64,000 nucleotides of DNA from the NCBI GenBank assembly GCA_933822405.4, contig CAKOGP040001825.1, forward strand, positions 326,880 to 390,879, given 5' to 3'. This DNA is from Cylindrotheca closterium (taxonomy: Eukaryota > Bacillariophyta > Bacillariophyceae > Bacillariales > Bacillariaceae). The translations under genes were made by a program, and so were the position numbers. The first letter of the stretch is position 1; each line of letters begins with the position of its first letter. Shown here in pieces: positions 23,201 through 34,430 of this stretch. Below the pieces are notes generated by a model that saw nothing but the letters and a program-made list of their open reading frames with translations, was not told the DNA's origin and did no database searches.

Positions 23201-26200
23201 GGAAGACCGTTGTTGCTGAGTTGAGTGCCGTGGTTCAAGAGCTCAACGAGCAAAGAGCTCAGAATCAACATTTGGAGGATTCCAGAAAGGAATTGGAATG
23301 TAAGATCGAACGTCTCTCCATGGATCTTGATAAGATAACCAGCAAAAGTAATAGCTCAAACGCGGAGGGAGCAATTTGTGAACTCAAGGCGAAGTTGGAA
23401 CAGGCTGAAGCCACCATCCTTCAAATTCGCTGCAGCAATCAAGAGATCATTGCAGAGCAAGAAGAAGCGTACAAAGAATTGGAATCTCGTTTGAAGGAAC
23501 TTTTTCAAGGTTTAGAGTCCCTGAAGGGGGAAAAGGGTGACCTGGAGGATCAGATCACTCAGCTCGAGAACGAGAAAAGAGAACTAAAGATTGCTTGCGA
23601 CTCTTTGAGCAACGAGAAAGACCAGATCGACATGTTGTTGGAACAGACAACTCGCGATTTAAGCGAGAACGAAGAGACGATCTTCCAGGCGACCGAGGCT
23701 ATCAACGATCTGAAGGGTCGTTTGAAGGTATCCGAAGAACAGTTGCAGAATATTGCGGCAGATCACGAATCGAAGATCACTGATCTGGAAGACAGCTTAA
23801 CAAGCTCTCTCAAGGAAATTGATGTATTGAAATCGAAGAAGTTTGACATGGAGACTAGAATTGAAGAACTCGAGAGTGGTCTTGATTGCCAGCTGCAGTC
23901 ATTGCAAGAAAAGCTACTTGAGACACAGTCTGAAAATGAAGAGCTCAGGACTCAAGCAGAAAATGTCAACACTGCGCAAAGTCGAAGTGAAGTCATGGAA
24001 ATAAAAACGATGACCACAGCAATTCTCGCTGAAAAAGATGCAGTGGAAGCTTTACTAAGTGAGTCACAACTGCAAGTGCATCAATTGGAAGAGCAACTGG
24101 ATTGCGCTCGAGCCGAACATCAACAGGTTCTCACAAACACGGAATTACAACTTGATCAACAACAGAAAGAGTTAGAAGCTTTGATTCGGTCAAAAGATGA
24201 GGCAGAAAGCAGCCTTAACAAACGACTCAAGGATCGAGAGCTTGAGAGAGATGAGGCAACGGCAGAGCTTCAGAAGCTATACAACAAGAATAAGGAGCTG
24301 AGTCAATCTATCGGAAGTTGCGTGACCAAAGAGAGAGAAACAGAGTTGGTATCCCATGTCTCAGATCTCAAACACGAAAACGTCGAACTCAAGCAACTAC
24401 TGATTTCGGCCAACGAATCAGACGAGCGCAGGAGAAATGAGGTTCAGAAATTGGAAATTGACTGTGCTTCAAAGTCACGCGAGTTGGAAGATGCATTCTA
24501 CCGCCTATCTCAAATGGAGGAAGAGCTTCGGATGTTAGAGATCCCGCAGGAAAGGGACATCAACAGTATTCAAGAAGGAGTCTTTGCAGATTTACAAGAG
24601 CGTAAAGTGGAGCTCGAAAGGATCCTTGAACAGGAACGAAAGGAGAGACAGCAGGCAGAAGAAGACTTGAAGCGGAGAATGGGCGAAGAACAACGCCTTT
24701 TGATCCATGAAGCAGAAGAAAACTTTTGTGAACTTCGAAACACCGCATCTGATCTCAAGGCTAGACTGGAACAAAGTGAATCGGAGGGCTACCAGGCAAG
24801 ACAAGAGGCAGAAGAACTTCGAGACCAAAACAAGGAAATCGAGGAGAAATGTATCACTTTAGAGAGCGCTGTATCGGATCTCAAGTCTGTGCTCACAGAA
24901 CATGAGAACAAGATGTCAGTGCTTCAGTCTGATCTAAATAAAGCGAAGGCCGAATCCTATGCTCTCAAGGAAAATGCTATAGAGATGAAGGAACGGGCAC
25001 GAAAGGCTTCAAGGGAAAGCGAGAAAGCGTTGAGGGAAAACCAGATTTCATCGGACGAAGTAGTGGTACTCAAACGCAAAATATCTAGCTTGGAATCTGA
25101 TGCTGCTGAGAAACAGAAGCAGTATGAACGTCTTCAAGCCATGCTCCAAACTGCCCAAGCCAAAGCTGCAGGTTTGGATGTGGTGGAACTCGAAAATTCA
25201 ATAAAGTCGAAAGATGAGAAAATTGAACGCCTTGAACATATGCTAGTTCAGTTTGAAGCCAAAAGTAAGCGCCTCGCCGTCGAACTTGAGACGGCTAGAG
25301 TTCAAATTTACACTCAACAGACTGCAGAAGCAGACGACGAACTCCACGAAAAGATTCTACATATGACTGCTCAAATGAAGAAGAAAGATTCCAGGATAAA
25401 AAAGCTTGAGCAAGTAAGATTGACAAAAGAGCAAGTTGAATCCATTAAAAAAATGAAGGTAAGAACATAAGAGCTGCTGAATCCACGGGTTACAACTTTC
25501 TAACATCACATCGCTCCTGCCCCAGGTTGACCACAAAAATCTAGAAGAGGAGTGCAAGCGTTTGCGTCAAAAATTGAAGTCCTCAGGTTCACCCTCATCT
25601 TCGTTGGAGGTGGATAATCTTCGTGCTGATGTGGACAATCTTCTGGCTGATAAGAAAGCGCTAGAGAAAAAGCTCAGGAAATATGTTACACATTGCCAGA
25701 GTCTTATGGATGATAAGGCAAGCACGATGGATGCTCTAAAGTCCTGCAACATCTCTGTCGAAAGCGACAGTGATCCCAACGAAGCTGTCATTGTTCTCTG
25801 TGACAAATACCGAGAAGCAAAACGTTCGCAAGTGCTTTCCAAAGGAGGTGTGATTTCTGCTGAAGTTGAAAAGAAGAACATTGCCATGGTTGCAACGATC
25901 AAAGAGTTGGAAGATGTCAAGAGAAAACTCAGTGCTGAGGTAACGCAGTATCACAAAGAAATTGAGCTCCTGAAGGCGGCGTTGCGCGATGCAAAGGACG
26001 ATTTGGAAGAAACGAAAACCATGTCAAAACGAGAAATCAGCACCCTCAAAGAAGAGGCACTGCAGGCAATTTGTGAGAAAAAGGCGGCCAAAAAGAAGCT
26101 TCAGAACGTCCAAGCGGAACTGGAAATCATGCGAATGAATGCCAGCGTGGACAATCCGACAATTGACTTTAGTATCACAGACCTGCAACTCGCAAACAGT

Positions 26201-26506
26201 GACAAAATCTCACCATTCAAGCCAAAAAAGAAGGAACGAACCTTTGCAAAAACGGCTTTGTCGCCTAGTATATCAATGCTGAGCAAAGAGTCTCGCATGC
26301 CATTAGGTGACGCGACGAATGACAAAGGGAATCCGAAACAATCAGGAGTGACAAAATCAGAGAAAAGCAACAGCATCTTACAACAACAAACAGAGAAACC
26401 TGTGCTGAACTCTGCTATCAAGATCGGTCTTGCACCCGGGCTTGGGGAAGCAGGGGAAGCAGCAATGTATGACGACGAGAACACCCAAGAGTGTAAGCAG
26501 AGCTAA
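17255..26506 (+). CDS. Giant kinesin-7/CENP-E-like motor with very long coiled coil
   Basis: Four exons, 17255-17363, 17441-18263, 18330-25458 and 25526-26506, give about 3013 aa. The motor domain is N-terminal (about residues 35-400): VVAIRMRPL opening, P-loop GQTSSGKTYTMQG, EIYNEDVRDLL, switch I NERSSRSHTIF, switch II LVDLAGSESV, and INQSLLTLSRVIQALG restored by the third exon. These features, especially VRDLL and the overall layout, fit kinesin-7 (CENP-E), which carries chromosomes on microtubule plus ends. Over 2400 residues of Glu/Lys/Leu coiled coil follow, containing an 88-residue tandem repeat. The tail has basic and Ser/Pro motifs. A short leader of SP-R-P type repeats, PSPSRPRPSPARPK, precedes the motor. 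Subfamily assignment is likely, not proven. Confidence 0.93.
19897..21300 (+). repeat. 264-bp in-frame tandem repeat in the kinesin coiled coil
   Basis: Units begin near 19897, 20161, 20425, 20689, 20953 and 21211. The spacing is exactly 264 bp between 20161 and 20953. The first unit is about 264 and the fifth about 258 bp, and the sixth decays. Each encodes 88 residues starting like ARLETAETALEDAEEEFEIT and containing QEQQVQIEKLDAEK. Nucleotide identity between neighbouring units is high enough that the opposite strand repeats its open frames with the same period. Confidence 0.93.
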
Positions 26507-27696
26507 GTTTCCTTCTATTGGAAATTTATTTTATGGGCTAGCGCCTGCTTCATTCTCAATTCTGCTCGTCTAGGGGATAAACAATAGTAAAACAACGAAC
26601 TACTGTACTGTACTCTTACTGAATTGCACCTTGCCACGAGTCCAAGCGGTCTAACGCCAATAATGAGCTTGAAATAATGAAGCGAAAAAAATGGGTGTGT
26701 TTGTGAGAAAGGTTTGGAAGGGGGGGGGGGGTTGGACAGTGCAAGGCTGTGCGTGAAAAGCCGAGACCATCCGTGAGGATCGTGTTGCAAGCACCAGAGG
26801 AACCTCCGTTTTCAACAAATAGTATAACAATATTTGGGGCTAATAGCCCCATATCTATTGTCAAACAGATAAGAACAGTTACTACACAAGATCAAAGCCA
26901 ATAGGCGAAGAGAGATGAGGGACATTGGATAGTGGTTGTATGCCATCGACAGGCCGGTCAGAAAATAATGATCCAGAACTGGTTGCGTTGCAGATTTTGG
27001 ACTCACTTTTGATAAGGTTCGAACCCAGAGCTTCAGAATTCAAATTCATTTCTTTTTCGACGCGTGCCGTTGCTTCTGTACCCCGTACCGGTACCGTCCA
27101 TGGTCCATTGGCAAAGCGAAGGAGCAGAGTAGTTGTAAAAGAAGGCCCCGATTGTCCAAAAATAAGATTGTTTTCTATTTTGGAGCATTCCAAATAGAGG
27201 CTTGAGCCCGAAAGAGGGCAAAAATTGGCAATGGTACTGGTAAACACAGTTTTCACCCAATCCACAATGTCCAAGTTCCGCGCACAGCAAACCAACTGAT
27301 ATCCAACGCCGATGGCCGGACCCTGTCCAGGTGTTGGAGCGAATCATTATCAACAACAAGTTTTGTTAATGAGAAAACTACAATGGCATGTCTGCAAAAA
27401 TAATTGAAAAAAGTAATTCTGACAAAGAAGAAAAGAAGGATTCTTCCATCCCTTTCTCTCTTTATATTACTACATATAGTGTACAACTGGGCTAGCCTTC
27501 CTTTCAAAAACCGAGGATCCAGCCCATGTCTGTGTGTGTGTTTGTTTCTTTTTTGTCGTCCCCTCGTCAAGATACCAGAGGACAAACTAGTTAGTACATC
27601 CGAAACTATCAAAAGCAGCCAATCTGTTTGTATTTCATTTTGGATTTCGGAGAGTGACCCAGCGATCCAAAATTCACTAGCCTTCTAAAAAGCAGT
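26507..27696. other. Intergenic interval with no supported gene
   Basis: About 1.2 kb between the convergent kinesin and RING genes. It contains a run of 12 G at 26720-26731 and a CCGTACCGGTACCG palindrome near 27080. Several open frames here lack coding character and have no recognisable domain. It probably holds both 3' ends. Confidence 0.5.
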
Positions 27697-29564
27697 TCAA
27701 CTTTCAAGGATGTCTGCATCAGAAGACTCGTCGTCGTTAGGCACTGGATCGTCATTGTTTCCCTCATCATTATCGTTTCCCGACACGACAGCCGACAAAG
27801 GCTCTGCCGCGTCATTGTCCTCCTCGTCATCTCCATCATCATCTTCCGACTCGACAGCCGAAAGGCGCTCTGCGTCATCTGTATCGTCTTCGACATTCGA
27901 GACTTCCGCGTCTCCACCATAGGCTCGATCTTCGTCATCCGTGGAAGCGTCATTTGGGTAGTTGTCGTCCTCCTCGTCACTGTAATCTTCCCCACCTTCC
28001 TCGCCTTCTGCCACCTCTGAAATGTCGTCTTCCTCCTCACTACCACACTCTTCTCCCTCTTGTCCATCTAGTTCAATATCTTCCGCCACATCGTCTTCGT
28101 CTCCTTCTTCGTCTCCTTCCTCAGTTCCATTTTGATCTTGCAAACTGGCGGCAATGGCCATGGCCATTTGATCCTCTTCTGAAATCCCTCGCATCAACAT
28201 GGCCGCCGTATCCAATGCCGTATTTCTATTTGGTGGCACTTGTTGTCTACTACTGCCGGGGTAGGAAGAAGAGGAACTGGAAGATTCGGCCGTTTCCTCT
28301 CGATTATTGAAATAGTTGCGGACCAATGGAAATCCATTCCGGGCATGTCGCGCCGGATCAAAGCCATCGGCTCCTCCACTACTACTTCGTGCTTCTTCTC
28401 CCATGCTGAGTAGAATGGCCGCCTCCAAAACTACCAAATCATCCAATGACTGAATTTGTCCGTTGCCACCTCGTTCAAAGGCATCGACAATTTGATTCCA
28501 ATCCCTTCCTCCGCGACCGCGCCGTCTGCGAAATCTCGAGTTTCTGTTTGCACTAGAAGTCGAACGAGAATAGGCCCGTTCGTTTTCCATCCGGCGTTCC
28601 GCAGCTTCCGCCTCCACTCGCATGGTCAAGGGGTGAGATAGTTGCGCCTTCATTTCAGCTTCCAAACGTTGCCGTTCTTCTGGAGTCATGGCGAGGGAGC
28701 CCATGGGATTGATATTTTCAGTATTCGTCGCATTGGAAGCAAAACTAGAGTTGAAGGATTCGGATCGGGCCCTCGAGAATTCTTGGAGCGACGATCCAAA
28801 ATCAGAGCCTTCGCTGGCCGTTCCCACACTCTGCGATCGTTTTCGGGCTTCCGTGACGCGTTCCTCCTCCTTCTTTTGTTCTGCTAGTTGATCTTCGGTA
28901 AGCTTTCTTGCTACAGTGACAGTGACTTTGGGAGCATTGCAAAAGGGACAGCTGGCCGTCTTTTCCTTTTGGGGTTTGACTTGCAAGTAACACTCGGTAC
29001 AGATATTGGCCCCGCAGCACTTGGTGACATTTGTTTCCTTGTAGTACAAAAAGCAAATGGGACATTCTTGATTGGCGTTCATGGTTCGATCTTCGCATCC
29101 TTTTTGTCGGGAAGCCAGCTTTCCGTCTCCAACCAATTTGCGAATGGCCTTGTCGTCCCATTTGCAATTGTTGTACAAACTATCGTTGCATTTGAAACAA
29201 TGGCATTGTGGTTGTGATTGTCATTTAATTGAGAATGTTTAAAAGAGCGAACAAAGAAAGCAAGGGACTTGATTAGTAACATGCATGTCACACACATCCG
29301 AATCCATCGCAAAGCACATCTTCCTCCAGCCATGGATGGCATGGTCGATTTCTTCAAATTCTGTCATGATTCTTGCGCCATTTGAGCCATCTGATTGGCC
29401 AAGAGCAACAACGTGACGTCACAACACACCAAGACCTGGATCCAACTCCAACATGAAACTCACCCACTGGGCTGACATCTTTTTTCCAATTCGCTGCGGG
29501 ACAATCCCAACGAATTTCCGCTGCGTCCAAAAGTGCGGCCTTCGGAGGATGATTGATTTCCCAT
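27697..29564 (-). CDS. SIP5/DA2-like RING E3 ligase with two UIM-like helices and a myristoylation-type N-terminus
   Basis: Exon 1 spans 29564-29464 (ATG GGA AAT) and exon 2 spans 29179-27697, over a 284-bp intron, giving 527 aa. The large exon alone has no ATG start, only a TTG. The new exon supplies MGNQSSSEGR, a classic N-myristoylation sequence, and the junction reads CQPSGLYNNCKWDDKAIRKL. The RING runs from about residue 73 to 114: ECPICFLYY, CCGANICTEC, SCPFC, as in yeast Sip5 and plant DA2. Two UIM-like helices follow, DLVVLEAAILLSMGEEA (about 279-295) and EEDQMAMAIAASLQD (about 367-381). The last 130 residues are strongly acidic. It probably acts as a membrane-associated ubiquitin ligase that also binds ubiquitin. 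Confidence 0.87.
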
Positions 29565-30222
29565 TGTTGAATATTAATCCTGTGAATGCTGCGATGAGAA
29601 AGCAGTCAAGCAAGCAACAATCAAAGAACGAATGGAAAATGAGATTTGGCAATTCCACAGAACTTTTGATGATGCTTCGGTTTGTATGTGTCACCGCGTA
29701 AAATTTTTATGAGAAGGAACGAATGTAATCTACGGGTGCACGTACGTACATCTAGTACTTTAGAGGCAGCCTCACTTGGCGTGCTTGGAGCGGAGGAGTT
29801 GGAGGGCGTTTGGAAAATCTGGGGAAAAAATCATGTTTTATGGTATATAAAAAATATTATACTACAAAAGATTGTTGCTGGAGGGAGAGAGGCGACTGAC
29901 TCCCAATACAGTTCCAGTAGATACACGTATACGTGTACTGTACATCCAAACATCAGCACGTGCACAACCAAAAACTGAAAAAAGACTTGGAGAAGAATAC
30001 TGTACTGAACTGTACTGTACAAGTAGAGCAGCGGAAGGATAAGGAAGAAAGGCAAAAGGAGTAAACTACACAAACTACACAAACTACAGTTCTACAGCAC
30101 CGTACAGTAGACACAATCCCAAAGCCAAAACAAAACTAAAGACGAAAGACAAACGACGAGAAAGCAGAAACAAATGGCTCATGTTTGCATTATAATAAAC
30201 ATTTATAGCGCACACATAAACG
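29565..30222. other. Divergent upstream interval of RING and BRO1 genes
   Basis: No gene is supported in these 660 bp. The DNA is rich in GTAC/TACGTA palindromes (29735-29758, 29920-30020, including a repeated ACTGTACTG pattern) and in ACAAACTAC triplet-like repeats at 30063-30090, just upstream of the BRO1 start. Confidence 0.45.
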
Positions 30223-32838
30223 ATGACCTTGCCGGAAGTTGTCTTGCCTTTGCGGCTGACCAATCCTCGTCATGATCTACAGGGAATGCTCATGGAATGG
30301 ATGTCTCTTGATGCGAGGTACGATCCAAGAGACTGTCTCCCAGACTTGCAACTCTTGTCCAAACTTCGTTTTGAGATGGCAACTTGCATCAATGAAAAGA
30401 ATGGGCACGAACAGGCCTGGGCGGCCAAACCAGTCTTGCATCAATATTATCACGGCCTGCTACAATGCGAAAAATACAAGATTGGTGGATTGCTGGATTT
30501 GGCAGAAAAACGTTCCCTCACACTCGAATGGGAATCGGCCATTATGGTGGAACGCCAAGTCGGCCACTCTCTAGAGTTTGAAAAGGTCAATCTCATTTGG
30601 AATTTAGCCAGCATGGAAGCTTATCAAGCGCTGGGTCAACCTAGGGATTTGAATGGATACAAGGCGGCGGCCCGCCATTTCGAGGTTGCGGCGAGTTGGT
30701 TGCATCAAATGAACTCGTCGTCGTCGTCGTCGTCGTCGTTTTCTCCCAACAAGCCGTTTCCCTTTTTGGATTTTTATCCTTCCTTGATTCGATTGTGGAA
30801 AGGATTACTGCTAGCAGAAGCTCAACACTGTGCCTTTCAATCCCATCGGTGCAGTTTTCAACCCGATCATGAGACTCTGGCGGAAATGGCAGTGGCGGCC
30901 GTGAGCATGTATTCCTCTCTGAAAGCGCTCTTGCAACAAAAGGAGGACTCCTCTCGGACACCCATTTTGAGTCAACCATTGATTCAAGAATGGGGGCGTC
31001 TCATTCAAGGAATGTTGCTGTACATGAAATTCATGGTCACCTATCACCATGCCGTGGATTGTCGTCAAAAATCGTTGTACAGCAGGGAGGCCCTATTGCT
31101 CAAAGTTGCAGGAAAAGAGGCCAAGGAATTCTTGCAAGTATATGAAAAAGGCGATTTGTCATCCTCCTTTGGTGATTTGGAAGCTACCATGCGAAATTCA
31201 ATCTTGGAAATTGAGGAACGCATCCAACAAACCAGTCTCCAAATTGAACCAGAAGAAGCTCCACCAACGTCCAATGCCAGTGCTAGTGCCGCTACTATTA
31301 CCTCAGTACCTGTTACTACTATTACTAATACTGATGCTGCTGCGAAAGCAACCGGCGAAGAGGAATTGGAACAGGCACTGCCAAAGCTCACGGGAAGCAG
31401 TCAAACCTATATATTACCATTGGAACGGATATTGCAATCATATCCTAAGGAACCCCTATTTTCATCCTTTGCGAATTTGCAACAGTCGGTGGCACGCAAA
31501 CAGAGTGCTGTTGGTAACAACAACAAAAGCAAATCGGACATGAATATGTCCAAACAAGCCATGGCATTTCGATCCAACATGGATTCCATGTTGCTCGAAT
31601 TATCCATGGAAGTGGAGGAAAAACGGACCGAGACGCGACAATTATTGGCACAAGTCAAATTGCCCTACTCTCTGACAGCTTATCAACAAGAATCTCAAGG
31701 CGGTGGGATTCCACCCGATTTGTGGCATCGGGTGGAGGCTATCCAAAAGGATCGATTGGTGGAATTGCTCAAGCAAGGATTGTGGAATTTGCAAGATGCG
31801 TCGGAATCGGCCTTGAGAATACACAAACAAGCCAAAAGTCAACTGGACTTGGATCTCGAAAACGATAGGGCCTTTCGGATGGAAAATCCCTCCTTTCACG
31901 GGCGGAATACCAAACAATTGCAACTCTTGTATCGAGAACAATTGTCAAATTATCATCGATTGCTATCTGCGGCCAGGGAAGGAGACGCGGTGCTGATACA
32001 GCGTGCCGAACTGCTCGACACAAATCCCAAATTCAAACTGTTGCATTTCAAAAAATCCCAACTGAACAAGCTTTTGCCGGCCAGAAAGACCTGCGAAGCG
32101 ATTAATGTGACACAATTGTCTGCTTTGATTTTGCGGCTCAATCGCATGTTTGGCGAACAAGATACCATGCTGCATACGCTGCGGGAAGACTTGCATTCCT
32201 TTGACATTGGGATACAACTGCGGAAAAAGACTTCGGTCAATCACAAACGAGATTGTGTATACACGTCATCCTACTTTGAAGGACCCTTTCGGGAGAGAAT
32301 GAAAGGTATCCGAAAACATTTGGATTCGGAGAAACCTCTTTTGGAAGAGATTCTAGAAGCAAACAAACAGTTTGTGCAAGCAAGGCACGAACAAACGTCG
32401 GGCAAGTGTTCGTCGGCAGATGATTGTATTGCAGTGCTTGAAGAAGCTATTGAAGAGCTCGATCAAATTTCCAACCATTTAGAAGAAGGCAAGAACTTCT
32501 ATAGCAATATTACCTTGAAGCTAGAGACGCTCCGGGGTCAAGTGGACGAGCTTTCCACAAAGTTAACGGTAGAACGCTTGGAGTATGATGATAGGGAGGG
32601 TCGCGATCGTCAAGAGGAAGCCGATGCTATCATGGCAAAACGACTCAGTCAAGACACACCCGCCGCTGCAGCAGCTGCCGCCGCCGGTGTGGCCAGAGGG
32701 CAACTAGGGTGGGTGGACGATGAAAAAGTGGCAACCTTGGTGGCCATGGATTTTGACCCAGCGAACGTCGTCGAAGCGCTCAAGAATAAGAACAATGACG
32801 TGGACGCTGCTCTCAATGAATTATTGTCTGCTGGGTAA
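30223..32838 (+). CDS. BRO1-domain protein (ALIX/Bro1-like, ESCRT pathway) with C-terminal UBA
   Basis: Single exon, 871 aa, ATG at 30223. Residues of about 1-380 form a BRO1 domain: opening LPEVVLPLRLTN, then KPVLHQYYHGLLQC and FEKVNLIWNLASMEAYQAL. A helical V-domain-like middle with coiled coil follows. The last 45 residues are a UBA domain (DDEKVATLVAMDFDPANVVE, then NDVDAALNELLSAG). BRO1 proteins bind ESCRT-III and deliver ubiquitinated cargo on endosomes; here the UBA would supply ubiquitin binding in place of the usual Pro-rich tail. A TCG triplet run gives a Ser8 stretch near 30718. No Pro-rich ALIX tail is present. Confidence 0.92.
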   Translation: MTLPEVVLPLRLTNPRHDLQGMLMEWMSLDARYDPRDCLPDLQLLSKLRFEMATCINEKNGHEQAWAAKPVLHQYYHGLLQCEKYKIGGLLDLAEKRSLTLEWESAIMVERQVGHSLEFEKVNLIWNLASMEAYQALGQPRDLNGYKAAARHFEVAASWLHQMNSSSSSSSSFSPNKPFPFLDFYPSLIRLWKGLLLAEAQHCAFQSHRCSFQPDHETLAEMAVAAVSMYSSLKALLQQKEDSSRTPILSQPLIQEWGRLIQGMLLYMKFMVTYHHAVDCRQKSLYSREALLLKVAGKEAKEFLQVYEKGDLSSSFGDLEATMRNSILEIEERIQQTSLQIEPEEAPPTSNASASAATITSVPVTTITNTDAAAKATGEEELEQALPKLTGSSQTYILPLERILQSYPKEPLFSSFANLQQSVARKQSAVGNNNKSKSDMNMSKQAMAFRSNMDSMLLELSMEVEEKRTETRQLLAQVKLPYSLTAYQQESQGGGIPPDLWHRVEAIQKDRLVELLKQGLWNLQDASESALRIHKQAKSQLDLDLENDRAFRMENPSFHGRNTKQLQLLYREQLSNYHRLLSAAREGDAVLIQRAELLDTNPKFKLLHFKKSQLNKLLPARKTCEAINVTQLSALILRLNRMFGEQDTMLHTLREDLHSFDIGIQLRKKTSVNHKRDCVYTSSYFEGPFRERMKGIRKHLDSEKPLLEEILEANKQFVQARHEQTSGKCSSADDCIAVLEEAIEELDQISNHLEEGKNFYSNITLKLETLRGQVDELSTKLTVERLEYDDREGRDRQEEADAIMAKRLSQDTPAAAAAAAAGVARGQLGWVDDEKVATLVAMDFDPANVVEALKNKNNDVDAALNELLSAG

Positions 32839-33133
32839 GCAATGTATACATCGCATTGTGTGCAATGTCAATGTAGGCACGGTGTGATATAAAACATACA
32901 AGGAATGCTATAGGCAATCTCGAAAATAAAATCTGTTTCTATGATCACATTACCGCGCACCTATTGCATCGTCACATGTGGGCGATGGAATCTTTGCATT
33001 CGGATCGAATCGGATCTTGCTACAAACAAGAATGATAAAGAAAAAAAATCTTAGAAAAACTGGCTTTTAGATTAGTAAATACAATACAAGGATGGTTCCT
33101 GTACAAACTTCTGCATTCCCTCGAACAAGGTGA

Positions 33134-33625
33134 TCACAAGAAGTAAGCAAACGCTGAAAGCACGAGACTCAGCACAGCGAAGGACTTGGGGGCGGAAGAG
33201 ATATTGGATCCTTCGGCGCCTTCTGGTTCTAATGAGGCGAGCTTAGTTGGAAGGTCGGTGAAAGCAGAGGTTGGGCAGCTATCACTGTCGTATGTGGATG
33301 TGTAGTCTACTTCCCAAATAGGTCCGTTAACCTGAATTGTAGAATCACACACAAGAGATTGAGAATGCTGTCGATCAAGAAAAGAATAACATAGCTGGCA
33401 TCAAATACTTACAACACAGTTTCCGTTCACGACAACCAAGACACACCCCTCATCAGCAGTGGCCTTGAGCGAACAGCAGTCACCATTGAAAGCATGTGTG
33501 GCAATCATTTCAACACAGCCCAAATCAGCCTTGTAACTGAGTGGGAATCCAACATTCTTCACTTCTTGTCCAGCGACAGAAGCGACGAGGAGAGCGGCAA
33601 GGAAATAGTGGAAAGTTCTGAACAT
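33134..33625 (-). CDS. Small secreted Cys-rich, probably GPI-anchored protein (paralog A)
   Basis: Exon 1 spans 33625-33413 and exon 2 spans 33331-33134, phase 0 across an 81-bp intron, giving 136 aa. It begins with a signal peptide (FHYFLAALLVASVAGQ). The mature part has paired cysteines GDCCSLKATADEGCVLVVV and NGNC, and one more Cys (DSDSC). The C-terminus, after a Ser/Pro/Gly/Asn spacer, is a hydrophobic stretch (FAVLSLVLSAFAYFL) with nothing after it, as for GPI attachment. The family is not recognised. It is a homologue of the neighbouring gene at 33924 with identical exon 2 length (198 bp) and the intron at the matching position. Confidence 0.85.
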
Positions 33626-33923
33626 CTTTGAAAATTTGGGGGGGTGCCGATGCTTTCGTTTGAATTGTTTCAAATAGAAATTTGTGAGTGACAATGGTTT
33701 TAGTGAACGTTCACACATGTAAACTCCATGTAAACGGTTTGCGCGACAAATTGAGAACGACTACTTTTTTACTTAAAGACATATCGGCCGGCGTTTCTTG
33801 CCACAACGACCAATTGGACAGTTAGGTCATTTGAGATGGCGCACCAACAATGGTCATCCGTTTTCCGAGCACCTTCACTGCGCTGCACCAAGATCAAACT
33901 GCACGTTGCATAAAAGGAGCACC
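33626..33923. promoter_or_regulatory. Shared divergent promoter of the Cys-rich pair
   Basis: Only about 300 bp separate the two start codons of the paralogs at 33134-33625 and 33924-34430, which point away from each other. The interval includes a G8 run near 33639 and AT-rich sequence. It is likely to serve both genes, but no specific element can be named. Confidence 0.4.
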
Positions 33924-34430
33924 ATGAAGACTATTATTCGTTTTGCATTGTTAGCGATCGCCATTCTATCAGTAGGCGTGACTGGCCAATCAAACTATGA
34001 GGAAGGACGCTTTGCTCTGTCTGACTCAAGACCTCAATCTTGTGAATTGATTATTGACACCAGCCGATTCTATGGAACCTGCTGCTCCTTGAATACAACT
34101 ACGGCGAATGGATGTGTCCTCAACGTCAAGAACGGATGGTGCAGAGTAAGTTTGCAAAATTCGTGACACCAAGGCTGCCTTCCTGTTGGATGCAACTCAC
34201 GCATTCATTGTCTGGATTTTTTCTTCAAAAAGATTACTGGACAGTTTTGGTCGTACACATGGAACTCGACCGATGATCGTATCACATGTGATGGTTCTGA
34301 ATTTGAAATTGAATACACCCCAGATAGAACAACCGCCACAGGAGGAACAAATACTGACTCTCCAGCAGCCAGTGTCCCTCTTGCTGGCTTGGTAGCTCTT
34401 TCGGCAGCAATTTCCGCTTTCCTTCTCTAG
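33924..34430 (+). CDS. Small secreted Cys-rich, probably GPI-anchored protein (paralog B)
   Basis: Exon 1 spans 33924-34145 and exon 2 spans 34233-34430, phase 0, 87-bp intron, giving 139 aa. The signal peptide is IIRFALLAIAILSVGVTGQ. GTCCSLNTTTANGCVLNVKN and NGWC align residue for residue with paralog A (shared CCSL, NGC/EGC-VL and NG-C). The second exon has WNSTDDRITCDG and ends in a Thr/Ser-rich spacer and a hydrophobic tail (LAGLVALSAAISAFLL), a GPI-type signal. There is one N-glycosylation sequon in exon 2 (NST) and another in exon 1 (NTT). Probably a surface-exposed or wall-associated protein. No known family is recognised. Confidence 0.85.

Noticed and set aside
27014..27026. tRNA-like GGTTCGAACC
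   Set aside because: Flanks do not form a T-arm or cloverleaf. It is a simple palindrome.
26925..27197. 90-aa plus-strand frame in the kinesin-RING interval
   Set aside because: It contains intergenic palindromes such as CCGTACCGGTACCG, overlaps frames of similar length on the other strand and has no family motif.
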